NCBI GenBank assembly: GCA_937960725.1 | Contig: CALGOY010000056.1 | Coordinates: forward strand, 1 to 19,246 | Source of the DNA: an uncultured Bacillota bacterium | GTDB lineage: Bacteria > Bacillota > Clostridia > Caldicoprobacterales > UBA3941 | Direction: 5' to 3' | DNA: 19,246 nucleotides | Part shown: piece by piece, positions 7,142-15,245 of the stretch | Layout of the letters: every line of letters starts with the position of its first letter | How positions within the stretch are numbered: position 1 is the stretch's first letter | The notes under the pieces: generated by a model | What the model was told of the DNA's origin: nothing | The model's database searches: none | The model's input: only the letters and a program-made list of their open reading frames with translations | Position numbers and translations under genes: made by a program

Positions 7142-7611
7142 AGTTATTTTATTACTGCTATGGAGGTGCCCATACCTCCGTAACCTGTGCATCCATCCAT
7201 TTAGGCTTTCTTCCGAACGATAGAGTACCCCACCCAGATGAATTCCTGGCTGTTCCCCATTACGATAAAATGGATAATGATAAATTGGGAACGCCGGTAT
7301 ATGTAGGCAGGGATGAGTTTGGGTGGGATATTTATGTAATGGGAATTAAAAGGGGCAATCGCGTAGTTATACCTGCCATAAAAAGCTATCTTCATGCCAG
7401 CGGTATTTCAGATAGGGAGATGCTGTTTGTAAATGCTTTGGTAAAGCTACATCCCATTACCTCTTTAGGTGGCTTTTCCTCAAGGAAACTGCACCTGGTT
7501 AACTTTGGACGGCCTCTAACCGTATGGGGAATACGCAGAAGCTACCCGGTTTTTGTTGAGCTGGTGAGAAGAGTTAAGGAAACTATATCCAAAAGGCACA
7601 ATTTCTCTTGA
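7138..7611 (+). CDS. DUF3189 family protein, copy 2 with intact signature
   Basis: A 157-residue DUF3189 protein that begins at TTG 7138 overlapping the previous stop by 4 bp, with AGGTGAGGG just upstream. The N-terminus LFYYCYGGAHTSVTCASIHL carries the family-like glycine/His-Thr-Ser signature, followed by GFLPNDRVPHPDEF and a VYVGRDEFGWDIYVMGIKRG hairpin that aligns with copy 1. It has no signal peptide. The function is unknown; the Gly-rich turn after the first strand recalls a nucleotide or phosphate-binding loop, which is speculation. Its end overlaps the -35 of the promoter that drives the next group, so it is probably the last gene of the DUF1614-spoIIP-YIEGIA cluster. Confidence 0.7.
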   Translation: MKLFYYCYGGAHTSVTCASIHLGFLPNDRVPHPDEFLAVPHYDKMDNDKLGTPVYVGRDEFGWDIYVMGIKRGNRVVIPAIKSYLHASGISDREMLFVNALVKLHPITSLGGFSSRKLHLVNFGRPLTVWGIRRSYPVFVELVRRVKETISKRHNFS

Positions 7612-7636
7612 CTTCACTAGATTTTTAAAAGATAAT
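7608..7636 (+). promoter_or_regulatory. SigA-type promoter for the DUF512-der-plsY genes
   Basis: TTGACT (7608-7613) and GATAAT (7631-7636) are separated by exactly 17 bp, each matching the vegetative consensus at five of six positions. The -35 covers the stop codon of the second DUF3189 gene. It lies about 50 bp upstream of the DUF512 gene and gives the housekeeping gene der expression independent of the sporulation cluster. Confidence 0.6.
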
Positions 7637-7686
7637 ATTAGTGTAAAAGCTATTTGGTAGCTGGTAATAAAATCAGATAACATGAG

Positions 7687-9021
7687 GTGAAGCGGAGGGT
7701 GAAATGGACTTCTCATGCCATCCGCAAGGTTGAGCCTGGCAGCATTGCTGAGGAGTTGGGAATACAGCCTGGGGATGAGCTTTTAAGCATAAATAACAGG
7801 CCGATAGCCGATATATTAGATTACATTTATTTCACAAGTTTGGAATATCTAGAGCTGGCTATTCGGAAAAAAGATGGACAAGAGTGGATATTGGAGATTG
7901 AAAAGGATCCAGATGAGGAGCTGGGTATAGATTTTGAAAGGCCTATCATGGATCGGGAAAGGCACTGTGCTAATAATTGTATTTTTTGTTTTGTGGATCA
8001 GCTGCCTCCTAATACCCGGCCTACAATGCGCATAAAGGACGATGACTGGAGACTGTCTTTTTTGATGGGAAACTACGTAACTTTGACCAATATATCCGAG
8101 AAGGATATAAACAGGATAATAGAGAGGCGTTTTAGCCCCTTGTATGTATCTGTTCATACTACCAATCCAGATCTCAGAAAAAAGATGATGAGAAACAAAA
8201 GGGCAGGCAATATTTTAGAGCTGATAGAGAGGCTCAGCAAGGCAGGTATCTGTATGCACTGCCAGATAGTCCTATGTAGGGGCTGGAATGACGGTGCTGA
8301 ACTAGATAGAACTATAGCAGACCTGTGGAAGTTTAAAGATGCGGTACAATCATTGGCTGTAGTACCGGTGGGGTTGACTGGCCATAGGCAAGGTTTAGAA
8401 CAGATTGTTCCTTTTGACCGGGAAACTGCCGGGAAAGTGATAGAGCAGGTGGAAGGCTGGCAGCGAAAATTTAAGGAAGAGCAAAACAGGAGATTTGTTT
8501 TTGCGGCAGATGAGTTTTATATTTTGGCAGAAAAAGAGTTTCCGAGCTATGAAGCCTACGAAGATTTTTGTCAAATTGAAAACGGGGTAGGCTTAGTTGC
8601 AAAGTTTAAAAAAGAATTTGAAGATGCCTTAGTTAAGTTAAATGGGACTAAAAATCCGACTTCTACCAATTCGTTGTCTATCGCCACTGGAGAGTCGGCT
8701 TATGGAATCATTGAGAATATGGCAGATGTTATGAGAAAGAGGCTAGGAAAGCAGATCTATGTATATCCGATAAAAAACCATTTTTTTGGAGGACATGTCA
8801 CCGTGACGGGACTAGTTACGGGGGGAGATATTATAAAACAGCTAAAGGGAAAAGAGCTGGGAGATAAGCTGCTAGTACCCGATGTCATGCTTAAAGAAGG
8901 GAAAAATGTTTTTCTCGACGATGTATCTATAGATAAGCTAGAGAGAGAATTGAAAGTTCCGGTAATTCCAGTAGCGGTAGATGGCAGAGCTCTAGTCGAT
9001 GAAATAGTGGAAGAGAGGTGA
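7687..9021 (+). CDS. PDZ and radical-SAM DUF512 family protein
   Basis: A 444-residue cytoplasmic Fe-S protein. Residues 12-60 form a PDZ-like domain (VEPGSIAEELGIQPGDELLSIN). C94, C98 and C101 (CANNCIFC) give a CX3CX2C cluster motif of radical-SAM type, followed by a TIM-barrel-like region with LYVSVHTTNPDLRKKMM. The C-terminal DUF512 domain contains TGESAYGIIENMA, NHFFGGHVTVTGLVTGGDI and LDDVSIDKLE. The substrate is unknown. It lies directly before der, 4 bp apart, as is common in Clostridia. The start is uncertain: GTG 7687 gives the full length but its GAGG abuts it, GTG 7699 has GGAGG immediately adjacent, and ATG 7682 is closed by TGA after two codons. I keep 7687. Confidence 0.85.
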   Translation: MKRRVKWTSHAIRKVEPGSIAEELGIQPGDELLSINNRPIADILDYIYFTSLEYLELAIRKKDGQEWILEIEKDPDEELGIDFERPIMDRERHCANNCIFCFVDQLPPNTRPTMRIKDDDWRLSFLMGNYVTLTNISEKDINRIIERRFSPLYVSVHTTNPDLRKKMMRNKRAGNILELIERLSKAGICMHCQIVLCRGWNDGAELDRTIADLWKFKDAVQSLAVVPVGLTGHRQGLEQIVPFDRETAGKVIEQVEGWQRKFKEEQNRRFVFAADEFYILAEKEFPSYEAYEDFCQIENGVGLVAKFKKEFEDALVKLNGTKNPTSTNSLSIATGESAYGIIENMADVMRKRLGKQIYVYPIKNHFFGGHVTVTGLVTGGDIIKQLKGKELGDKLLVPDVMLKEGKNVFLDDVSIDKLERELKVPVIPVAVDGRALVDEIVEER

Positions 9022-9025
9022 TTAT

Positions 9026-10363
9026 ATGTCAAAACCCATTGTTGCTGTTGTAGGAAGACCCAATGTAGGTAAGTCAACCCTTTTTAACCAAATAATAGGG
9101 CGCAGAATTTCCATAGTCCACGATGAACCAGGGGTTACCCGGGATCGGATATATGCAGATGCGGAGTGGCTTGGAAAAAACTTCACTTTGGTCGATACCG
9201 GGGGAATCGACATATTTAGCGAAGACGAACTGGTAAGCCAAATGAGGCAGCAAGCTCAGACAGCTATCGAAACTGCTGATGTGGTCGTTATGATAGTAGA
9301 TGGCAAGGAAGGAATTACCCCTGCAGATGAAGAGGTTGCTAATATACTGCGTAGAACACAAAAGCCAGTAATTCTAGCAGTCAACAAGATAGATGCTCCC
9401 CATGAAGAGGAGATGGTATATGAATTTTATGGCCTAGGCCTTGGAGAACCTGTATCTATATCTGCCATCCATAAAAGAGGATTGGGGGATTTGCTAGATG
9501 AGATCGTGGCTCATTTTCCTGACCATGAAGGGGAAGAGGATTACGATGATATTATAAAAATAGCGGTAGTAGGAAAGCCAAACGTAGGAAAATCGTCTTT
9601 GGTAAACGCTATACTAGGGGAAGAGCGAGTAATCGTAAGCGATATTCCTGGAACTACCCGAGATGCCATCGACACTCCTTTTGAGCTAAATGGGCAAAAA
9701 TATTTGATTATTGATACAGCTGGAATTCGGAGGAAAAGTAGAATTAACCAGTCGCTGGAGAGATACAGCGTAATCCGCGCTTTATCCGCTATCAGAAGGT
9801 GTGATGTAGCCCTTATAGTAATAGATGCCAACGAAGAAGCTACAGAGCAAGATGCTAAAATTGCAGGTCTAGTTCATGATGAAGGTAAAGCTGCTATTTT
9901 AGTTATGAATAAATGGGATATGATAGAAAAAGATACTAATACTATATATGAGTATCAAAGAAGGTTGTACAATGAATTAAGTTTTATGCTGCATGCGCCT
10001 AATATTTTTATTTCAGCCAAGACGGGGCAGCGGGTAAATAGAGTGATAGATTTAGTAAATCATGTATATAGACAATATACTTCAAGGATATCAACGGGGG
10101 TTTTAAATGACTGCATAGCTGATGCGGTGATAACTACCGAACCTCCCACAGACAAGGGAAGGCAGCTAAAGATATATTATGGGACCCAGGTTTCGATTAA
10201 ACCGCCTACATTCGTGTTATTTGTAAATGATCCTAAGCTTATGCATTTTTCATACGAAAGGTATTTGGAGAATTACTTCAGGAAGACCTTGGGACTAGAT
10301 AATACACCAATACGGATTATAGTTCGGCAGAGAGAAGGGAAGCGTGGAGGCCGGGAATTATGA
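9026..10363 (+). CDS. der: ribosome-assembly GTPase Der (EngA)
   Basis: Essential double-GTPase that assists maturation of the 50S ribosomal subunit. 445 residues, the usual family size. First G domain: G1 GRPNVGKST (10-18), EPGVTRDR, DTGG, NKID. Second G domain: G1 GKPNVGKSS (about 182), DIPGTTRDAID, DTAGIRRK, NKWD. The KH-like C-terminal domain includes GRQLKIYYGTQ, PPTFVLFVND and SYERYLENYFRKTLGL, ending in a basic tail (RQREGKRGGREL). ATG 9026 follows AGAGAGGTGA. All motifs are intact. Its stop overlaps plsY in ATGA. Confidence 0.97.
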   Translation: MSKPIVAVVGRPNVGKSTLFNQIIGRRISIVHDEPGVTRDRIYADAEWLGKNFTLVDTGGIDIFSEDELVSQMRQQAQTAIETADVVVMIVDGKEGITPADEEVANILRRTQKPVILAVNKIDAPHEEEMVYEFYGLGLGEPVSISAIHKRGLGDLLDEIVAHFPDHEGEEDYDDIIKIAVVGKPNVGKSSLVNAILGEERVIVSDIPGTTRDAIDTPFELNGQKYLIIDTAGIRRKSRINQSLERYSVIRALSAIRRCDVALIVIDANEEATEQDAKIAGLVHDEGKAAILVMNKWDMIEKDTNTIYEYQRRLYNELSFMLHAPNIFISAKTGQRVNRVIDLVNHVYRQYTSRISTGVLNDCIADAVITTEPPTDKGRQLKIYYGTQVSIKPPTFVLFVNDPKLMHFSYERYLENYFRKTLGLDNTPIRIIVRQREGKRGGREL

Positions 10364-10956
10364 AGTATATTATAATTTTTATTATAGGATATTTCATGGG
10401 TACTATTTCATCCTCTTATTTAGTGGGCAAGTTTGCTGGAAATATAGATATCCGCAAGTATGGCAGTGGTAATTTAGGAGCTACTAATACTATGCGGGTA
10501 TTGGGCTTAAAGGCAGGGGTAGGAGTATTATTGGCCGATTTTTTAAAAGGAATGATTGCTACGCTTATCGGGATATGGATTGGAGGAAGGTTTGGAGGAT
10601 TAATTGGCGGACTAGGAGCTATCCTGGGGCATAACTGGCCGATATTCTTAGCTTTTAAAGGAGGCAAGGGCATAGCTACATCTCTGGGACTGATCTTTAC
10701 ATTATTTCCTGCTATTGGATTTATTTTAGTTGCTATAGGGATTATCATCATTATAATAACCAGATATGTATCCCTAGCTTCTCTTACAGGTAGCGTTATA
10801 TTTCCCATATTGGTTGCATTATTTAATCATGATCCTATATATATAGTTATGAGCATCCTTATAAGCGCTTTAGCTATATACAGGCATAGGAGCAATATCG
10901 AAAGATTAATTAAGGGAAACGAAAATAAAATAAGCTTCCATACAAGGTCTCGATGA
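10360..10956 (+). CDS. plsY: glycerol-3-phosphate acyltransferase PlsY
   Basis: Membrane enzyme transferring an acyl group from acyl-phosphate to glycerol 3-phosphate, the first step of phospholipid synthesis in most Gram-positives. 198 residues with about five TM helices. Family motifs are all visible: GTISSSYLVGK near the N-terminus, DIRKYGSGNLGATNTMRVLG, GHNWPIFLAFKGGKGIATSLG, and the closing RHRSNIERLIKGNENKI. It starts in ATGA overlap with der, so translation is coupled. Its own stop also sits in an ATGA with a short reading frame beginning ATG AAA CGG. gpsA, whose product makes the glycerol-3-phosphate substrate, is the usual next gene in many relatives but is absent. Confidence 0.95.
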   Translation: MKYIIIFIIGYFMGTISSSYLVGKFAGNIDIRKYGSGNLGATNTMRVLGLKAGVGVLLADFLKGMIATLIGIWIGGRFGGLIGGLGAILGHNWPIFLAFKGGKGIATSLGLIFTLFPAIGFILVAIGIIIIIITRYVSLASLTGSVIFPILVALFNHDPIYIVMSILISALAIYRHRSNIERLIKGNENKISFHTRSR

Positions 10957-10973
10957 AACGGCAATATTTTTAG
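10953..10973 (+). other. possible 5' stub of deleted gpsA
   Basis: An ATG overlapping the plsY stop (ATGA), with AAGG 7 bp upstream, opens a frame of only M-K-R-Q-Y-F before TAG. GpsA often begins M-K-R/K before its Rossmann motif, and gpsA commonly lies between plsY and spoIVA. This could be the surviving start of gpsA after a deletion, but three matching residues are very weak evidence. Confidence 0.15.
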
Positions 10974-10983
10974 TGATAACTTG

Positions 10984-11014
10984 TCATAAACTTTTTCTCC
11001 CCGCAATATACATT
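10984..11014 (+). promoter_or_regulatory. putative SigE promoter of spoIVA
   Basis: TCATAAA (10984-10990) fits the SigE -35 (KMATATT with an AT-rich end). TATACATT (11007-11014), 16 bp on, matches the -10 CATACANT at seven of eight positions. spoIVA is a classic SigE gene in the mother cell, so position and type agree. The spacing is 1-2 bp longer than usual. Confidence 0.55.
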
Positions 11015-11066
11015 AATATAGGTGTGTCCCAGACTTTCAACTTTTTTATTACAGGGGGGAAAAAGA

Positions 11067-12545
11067 ATGGATAAGTTCGACATCTATCGGGACATTGCTG
11101 AGCGGACCGATGGTGATATATACATAGGAGTAGTAGGCCCAGTAAGAACAGGGAAATCTACGTTGATTAAAAGATTCATGGACTTGATGGTTTTTCCCAA
11201 CATGGAAAATGATTATAAAAAGCAGAGGGCCTTAGATGAGATGCCTCAAAGTGGAGCAGGCCGCACCATCATGACTACCCAGCCTAAGTTTGTGCCCAAT
11301 GAAGCTGTGGAAATTACAATTCGAGAAAAGGCTAATTTTAATATTAGAATGGTAGACTGCGTTGGTTATCTAGTAAAAGGGGCTATGGGGCACATGGAGG
11401 GAGATGCCCCTAGAATGGTTCGCACCCCTTGGTTTGACTATGATATACCTTTTGAGGAAGCTGCTGAATTGGGCACCCGCAAGGTTATTACTGAACATTC
11501 TACCATTGGCTTAGTTGTAACTACAGATGGAAGCATAACCGATATTCCCCGCTCCAACTATATCGAGGCTGAGGAACGGGTAGTTAGGGAGCTGAAAGAG
11601 CTTAATAAGCCTTTCATAATAATTCTTAACTCAAAATATCCAGCTTCAGAACAAGTGCAAGGAATGCGGGAAGCTCTTGAGGAAAAATATGATGTACCGG
11701 TTTTAGCCTTGGACGTATTAAACCTCACTGAAGAGGATGTCGACAATATCTTAGCCAGCGTCTTATTCGAGTTTCCTCTCACGGAGATATATATCGATGT
11801 TCCTAAGTGGGTACAGAGCCTGGAGGATGATCACTGGCTGGTTAAGCATATATTGGATTCGATCAAAGCTTCTACAGATGATATATCTAGAGTTAGAGAT
11901 GTAGATAAGATAAGCGGAGTTTTTGCTGAGTCTGAATACGTCGATAAGCCCAATGTGGAAAAAATAAACCTAGGCAATGGCAAGGTTTCTATCAAGATGG
12001 ATACAAAACCAGGCATGTTCTACGAGATATTGGGCGAGGCCTGTGGATATAAGATAGAAGGGGAGCATCAGCTGATAGGACTCATGAGAGAGCTTGCCCA
12101 TGCTAAGAGGGAGTATGACCGGGTTGCCCAGGCATTAGAAGATGTTAGAAAGACGGGATACGGCATGGTTCCTCCGATAATGGAGGAGATGGTGCTGGAA
12201 GAGCCTGAGATCGTAAAACAGGGAAGCCGGTTTGGTGTAAGGCTAAAAGCCAGCGCTCCATCGCTGCACTTCATAAGGGCCGATATCCAGACCGAAGTTT
12301 CGCCAATTGTAGGAACGGAGAAACAGAGCGAAGAGCTGGTTAGATATCTGTTAGAAGAATTTGAAAGCGATACTGCTAAGATATGGGAAACCAATATATT
12401 CGGCAAATCCCTCCACGAACTGGTAAAAGAAGGCTTGGCCAACAAGCTGATGAGAATGCCGGAAGATGCCCAGTTCAAAATCCAGGAAACGCTGCAGAGG
12501 ATAATCAACGACGGTAGCGGAGGGCTGATATGCATAATTCTATAG
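11067..12545 (+). CDS. spoIVA: spore coat basement-layer ATPase SpoIVA
   Basis: SpoIVA polymerises around the forespore using ATP hydrolysis and forms the platform on which coat and cortex assembly depend. 492 residues, the usual length. Walker A is G24-T32 (GPVRTGKST); MVDCVGYLV is the Walker B-like segment, and TTQPKFVPNEA and TEHSTIGLVVTTDGSI belong to the TRAFAC-like ATPase core. The middle and C-terminal regions end in the typical GGLICIIL tail. I take ATG 11067, just after AGGGGGGAAAA; an in-frame GTG at 11022 lacks such a site. It has its own SigE-like promoter and a terminator right after, so it is probably monocistronic. Confidence 0.97.
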   Translation: MDKFDIYRDIAERTDGDIYIGVVGPVRTGKSTLIKRFMDLMVFPNMENDYKKQRALDEMPQSGAGRTIMTTQPKFVPNEAVEITIREKANFNIRMVDCVGYLVKGAMGHMEGDAPRMVRTPWFDYDIPFEEAAELGTRKVITEHSTIGLVVTTDGSITDIPRSNYIEAEERVVRELKELNKPFIIILNSKYPASEQVQGMREALEEKYDVPVLALDVLNLTEEDVDNILASVLFEFPLTEIYIDVPKWVQSLEDDHWLVKHILDSIKASTDDISRVRDVDKISGVFAESEYVDKPNVEKINLGNGKVSIKMDTKPGMFYEILGEACGYKIEGEHQLIGLMRELAHAKREYDRVAQALEDVRKTGYGMVPPIMEEMVLEEPEIVKQGSRFGVRLKASAPSLHFIRADIQTEVSPIVGTEKQSEELVRYLLEEFESDTAKIWETNIFGKSLHELVKEGLANKLMRMPEDAQFKIQETLQRIINDGSGGLICIIL

Positions 12546-12553
12546 AAAATGTG

Positions 12554-12590
12554 AAATCCGGAAGGAGTAGAGCCATCCGGATTTTTTTTA
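12554..12590 (+). terminator. Rho-independent terminator of spoIVA
   Basis: A 9-bp perfect stem AAATCCGGA / TCCGGATTT (12554-12562 with 12576-12584), a 13-nt loop, then a T-rich tail. It begins 8 bp after the spoIVA stop. Confidence 0.9.
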
Positions 12591-12622
12591 TTTTTAGCAT
12601 TTTGCCGAATACATTCTCTACC

Positions 12623-12651
12623 TTGATTGCAAGTATATAAAATGGTACTAT
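12623..12651 (+). promoter_or_regulatory. possible SigA-type promoter upstream of the flippase-like gene
   Basis: TTGATT (12623-12628) and TACTAT (12646-12651) are 17 bp apart, each matching consensus at four of six bases. It lies just after the spoIVA terminator and 32 bp before the next ATG. The region is AT-rich, so chance matches are likely. Confidence 0.35.
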
Positions 12652-12683
12652 TATATAGATAAGCGGAGTTGAAAGGAGAACTT

Positions 12684-13718
12684 ATGAATAAAAAGAACCG
12701 GTTAACGCTGATATATATCTTAATAAACATTGCTATTATATTGATAATAGGTATTTTAGATCCGGAGCTTAAGGATATAGGCCAGCTATTTAAAAGGATT
12801 AAATTGTCCTGGATTATCGGGGGAGTTCTATCCATGGGCTTATACTGGCTTATGGATGGTTTGGTTTTAAATTATACTACTAGCATAATATCCGGGAAAA
12901 AAGATTTCTTAAGTTCCATGAAGGTTGCTATAATAGGGCAGTATTATAACGCGGTTACCCCCTTTGCCAGTGGAGGACAGCCCGTTCAGATATACTATAT
13001 GGGCAAATACGGCATACCCGGAGGTTCTGCCAGCTCCATTCTGCTGATTAAATTTTTAATATTCCAGGTTGTTTTGTCCTTGTATTGTATAGCAGCTTTT
13101 ATTTTTAAGGGGGCTTCGATTTATTACAGAGCTCCCCTGGTATTTTGGTTTTCGGTCTTAGGATTTGTTATAAATGCAGGTTCAGCCGTAGGATTGGTTG
13201 CTTTGTCCTTTAATAAGGGATTTGTGAAGAAGCTCGTATTTGGCCTTTTAAGCTTTGCCCACAAGATAAGGCTAGTAAAGGATTTAGAAAAGACCCGAAA
13301 TACCCTGATGGGTCATGTGGAGGATTTTCACAGGGGCTTTAGCATTGTTCGGGACAATGTGAAGGCCTTGCTTATAATGGGCCTTATGACGGCTATCCAG
13401 TTCGTTGGATTTTTTAGCGTGACCTACTTTGTATACCGGTCTTTTGGCCTAAGAGGAGAAAGCTGGTTTAATATTATATTCATGCAGTCTTTACTTTATT
13501 TGGCGGTATCCTTTGTTCCAACCCCTGGCTCCTCTGGAGCTTCGGAGGCGGGGTTTATGTTCTTTTTTCAGCTCTTTTTCCCGAAAGAGCTGATCTTCAT
13601 GTGTATGCTATTGTGGCGGCTGATTACCTATTATCTGAATATTATCGTTGGTGGAATAGTCATCTTAATAGACAGTATTCACAATATTGTAGCAGCCTCA
13701 TCGATTAGAAATAATTAG
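12684..13718 (+). CDS. flippase-like membrane protein (LPG synthase TM / UPF0104 family)
   Basis: Polytopic membrane protein, 344 residues, about eight TM helices, of the family that includes the flippase half of MprF and YbhN-like proteins. Family signatures are AVTPFASGGQPVQIYYMGKY (about residues 91-110) and FVPTPGSSGASEAGF near the C-terminus. It lacks the cytosolic aminoacyl-transferase domain of MprF, so it should not make lysyl-PG itself; a role in lipid or lipid-linked substrate translocation is inferred. ATG 12684 follows GAAAGGAGAA; an earlier in-frame TTG at 12669 is upstream of this site. It follows spoIVA and precedes zwf by 53 bp, and may share a transcript with zwf. Confidence 0.88.
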   Translation: MNKKNRLTLIYILINIAIILIIGILDPELKDIGQLFKRIKLSWIIGGVLSMGLYWLMDGLVLNYTTSIISGKKDFLSSMKVAIIGQYYNAVTPFASGGQPVQIYYMGKYGIPGGSASSILLIKFLIFQVVLSLYCIAAFIFKGASIYYRAPLVFWFSVLGFVINAGSAVGLVALSFNKGFVKKLVFGLLSFAHKIRLVKDLEKTRNTLMGHVEDFHRGFSIVRDNVKALLIMGLMTAIQFVGFFSVTYFVYRSFGLRGESWFNIIFMQSLLYLAVSFVPTPGSSGASEAGFMFFFQLFFPKELIFMCMLLWRLITYYLNIIVGGIVILIDSIHNIVAASSIRNN

Positions 13719-13733
13719 TATAGGGTATATAAT
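13705..13733 (+). promoter_or_regulatory. weak candidate promoter for zwf
   Basis: A perfect TATAAT (13728-13733) lies 17 bp after TTAGAA (13705-13710), a poor -35 with three of six matches that is still inside the preceding gene. It is 38 bp upstream of the zwf ATG. The -35 is too weak for a firm call. Confidence 0.3.
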
Positions 13734-13771
13734 AATATATGACTACTAACTGGCGCAAGGAGGCTGCTTGT

Positions 13772-15244
13772 ATGAAAGCTATATTGGTGATTTTTGGGGG
13801 AACTGGGGATTTAGCTAATAGAAAGCTTTATCCTGCTATATATAACCTTTTCCTGTCGGGAATATTGCCGGACAATTTTGCCCTGGTGTCGGTAGGAAGG
13901 CGGATAAAGACCAACGAGCAGTTTAGGGAGGAAGCGGCAGAGTCGATTCTGCGATTTTCTCGGCCCAATACGGGCAATGAAAGCCAGCTTAGAGAAATCC
14001 TTAATAGGTTCTACTATCATATAGCGGAATTCTACGATATAGAAGGCTATAAGAGCTTAAAGCTGCTGCTTAAAGATTTAGATGAGAAGTACGGAACCGG
14101 TGGAAACAGGATATTTTATCTCGCTGTGGCTCCGGAGCATTTTGCCCCTGTGGTTGAAAGAATAAATAAATCAGGGCTGTGTTTTAATGGAGCGGATAGC
14201 TGGAGCAGGCTAGTTATTGAAAAGCCATTTGGGAAAGATCTGAATACCGCAAAGAAGCTAAACAGGGCTATTACCAAGGTTTTTGAAGAAGACTCCATAT
14301 ATCGGATTGACCATTATCTTGGAAAAGAGATGCTCCAGAACATTATGGTGATCCGCTTTGCCAACACTCTTTTCGAGCCCTTGTGGAATAATCGCTATAT
14401 AGACCACATTCAAATTACTTCTAGCGAAAGCGTAGGAGTGGAAAGTCGGGGAGGCTACTATGAGGGGGCAGGGGCTCTTAGGGATATGATGCAGAATCAT
14501 ATGCTGCAGCTGTTGATGCTAACGGCTATGGAGCCTCCAGTCAACTTGGATACCCAGTCTGTCCGGGACGAAAAAGTAAAAGTGCTTAAAGCCCTGGCTC
14601 CATTGGAAGGGGAAAAGGCTTTAACAAATGTGGTTAGGGGGCAATATGGACCTGGTATTATAGATGGAAAGCCAGTTAAAGGCTACCGACAGGAGGAGAA
14701 GGTATCTCCTAACTCTAACACTGAAACCTATGTAGCTATGAAGGTGATGATAGACAATATCCGATGGGGAGGAGTTCCTTTCTATCTGAGGACCGGAAAG
14801 AGGATGCCTTACAAAACTACTGAAATAACCGTGCAGTTTTACGATTCCCCTAAAGTCTTGTATTTCAAAGAGTTTGAAGGCTTGCAGCCCAATGCACTAG
14901 TTATAAAGATTCAGCCCGAGGAGGGAGTGCTTCTCCAGTTTAACACAAAAAAGCCCGGGCAGGGAACTCAGATTATCCCCGTATCCATGGATTTTTGCCA
15001 AAACTGTGCTGAAGGAGCTGTATCTCCAGATGCTTATGAGAGGCTTTTATTCGACGTGCTTAGGGGAGATTCTACCCTGTTTACGCGCTGGGATGAGGTG
15101 GAGTACTCCTGGAGGTTTATAGACAGCATTGCAGAGGCCTGGGAGATGGAGCAGCCGGATTTTCCTAATTATGCTGCGGGCACTTGGGGCCCTGATAAAG
15201 CTAAAGAACTAATCGAAAAAGACGGAAGAAAATGGAGAGGTTGA
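13772..15244 (+). CDS. zwf: glucose-6-phosphate 1-dehydrogenase
   Basis: Oxidises glucose 6-phosphate to 6-phosphogluconolactone with NAD(P)+, the entry to the oxidative pentose phosphate pathway. 490 residues, full length. The Rossmann motif FGGTGDLANRKL is at 8-19, EKPFGKD at about 149, and the active-site block RIDHYLGKEMLQNI at about 178. Further conserved stretches are SSESVGVESRGGYYEGAGALRDMMQNH, shown here only by its ends SSESVGVE and MMQNH, then LRTGKRMPYK, and the C-terminal AGTWGPD. I chose ATG 13772 because CAAGGAGG ends 9 bp before it; ATG 13739 is in frame but upstream of that site. No pgl or gnd is nearby, so it may supply NADPH or pentoses with partners elsewhere. The next gene starts one base after its stop. 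Confidence 0.96.
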   Translation: MKAILVIFGGTGDLANRKLYPAIYNLFLSGILPDNFALVSVGRRIKTNEQFREEAAESILRFSRPNTGNESQLREILNRFYYHIAEFYDIEGYKSLKLLLKDLDEKYGTGGNRIFYLAVAPEHFAPVVERINKSGLCFNGADSWSRLVIEKPFGKDLNTAKKLNRAITKVFEEDSIYRIDHYLGKEMLQNIMVIRFANTLFEPLWNNRYIDHIQITSSESVGVESRGGYYEGAGALRDMMQNHMLQLLMLTAMEPPVNLDTQSVRDEKVKVLKALAPLEGEKALTNVVRGQYGPGIIDGKPVKGYRQEEKVSPNSNTETYVAMKVMIDNIRWGGVPFYLRTGKRMPYKTTEITVQFYDSPKVLYFKEFEGLQPNALVIKIQPEEGVLLQFNTKKPGQGTQIIPVSMDFCQNCAEGAVSPDAYERLLFDVLRGDSTLFTRWDEVEYSWRFIDSIAEAWEMEQPDFPNYAAGTWGPDKAKELIEKDGRKWRG

Positions 15245-15245
15245 T

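Noticed and set aside
7682..7690. ATG AGG TGA as a start for the DUF512 gene or a leader peptide
   Set aside because: It stops after two codons and has no separate ribosome site; the adjacent GTG 7687 opens the real frame.
10416..10808. Minus-strand open frame of 130 codons inside plsY
   Set aside because: Antisense shadow of a conserved membrane protein gene; the Pro/Ile-rich translation reflects the complementary codons.
12068..12835. Long open frame on the minus strand (255 codons) across the end of spoIVA and its terminator
   Set aside because: It lies opposite the conserved spoIVA reading frame, crosses a terminator, has low-complexity Ser/Ile-rich sequence and no recognisable domain.
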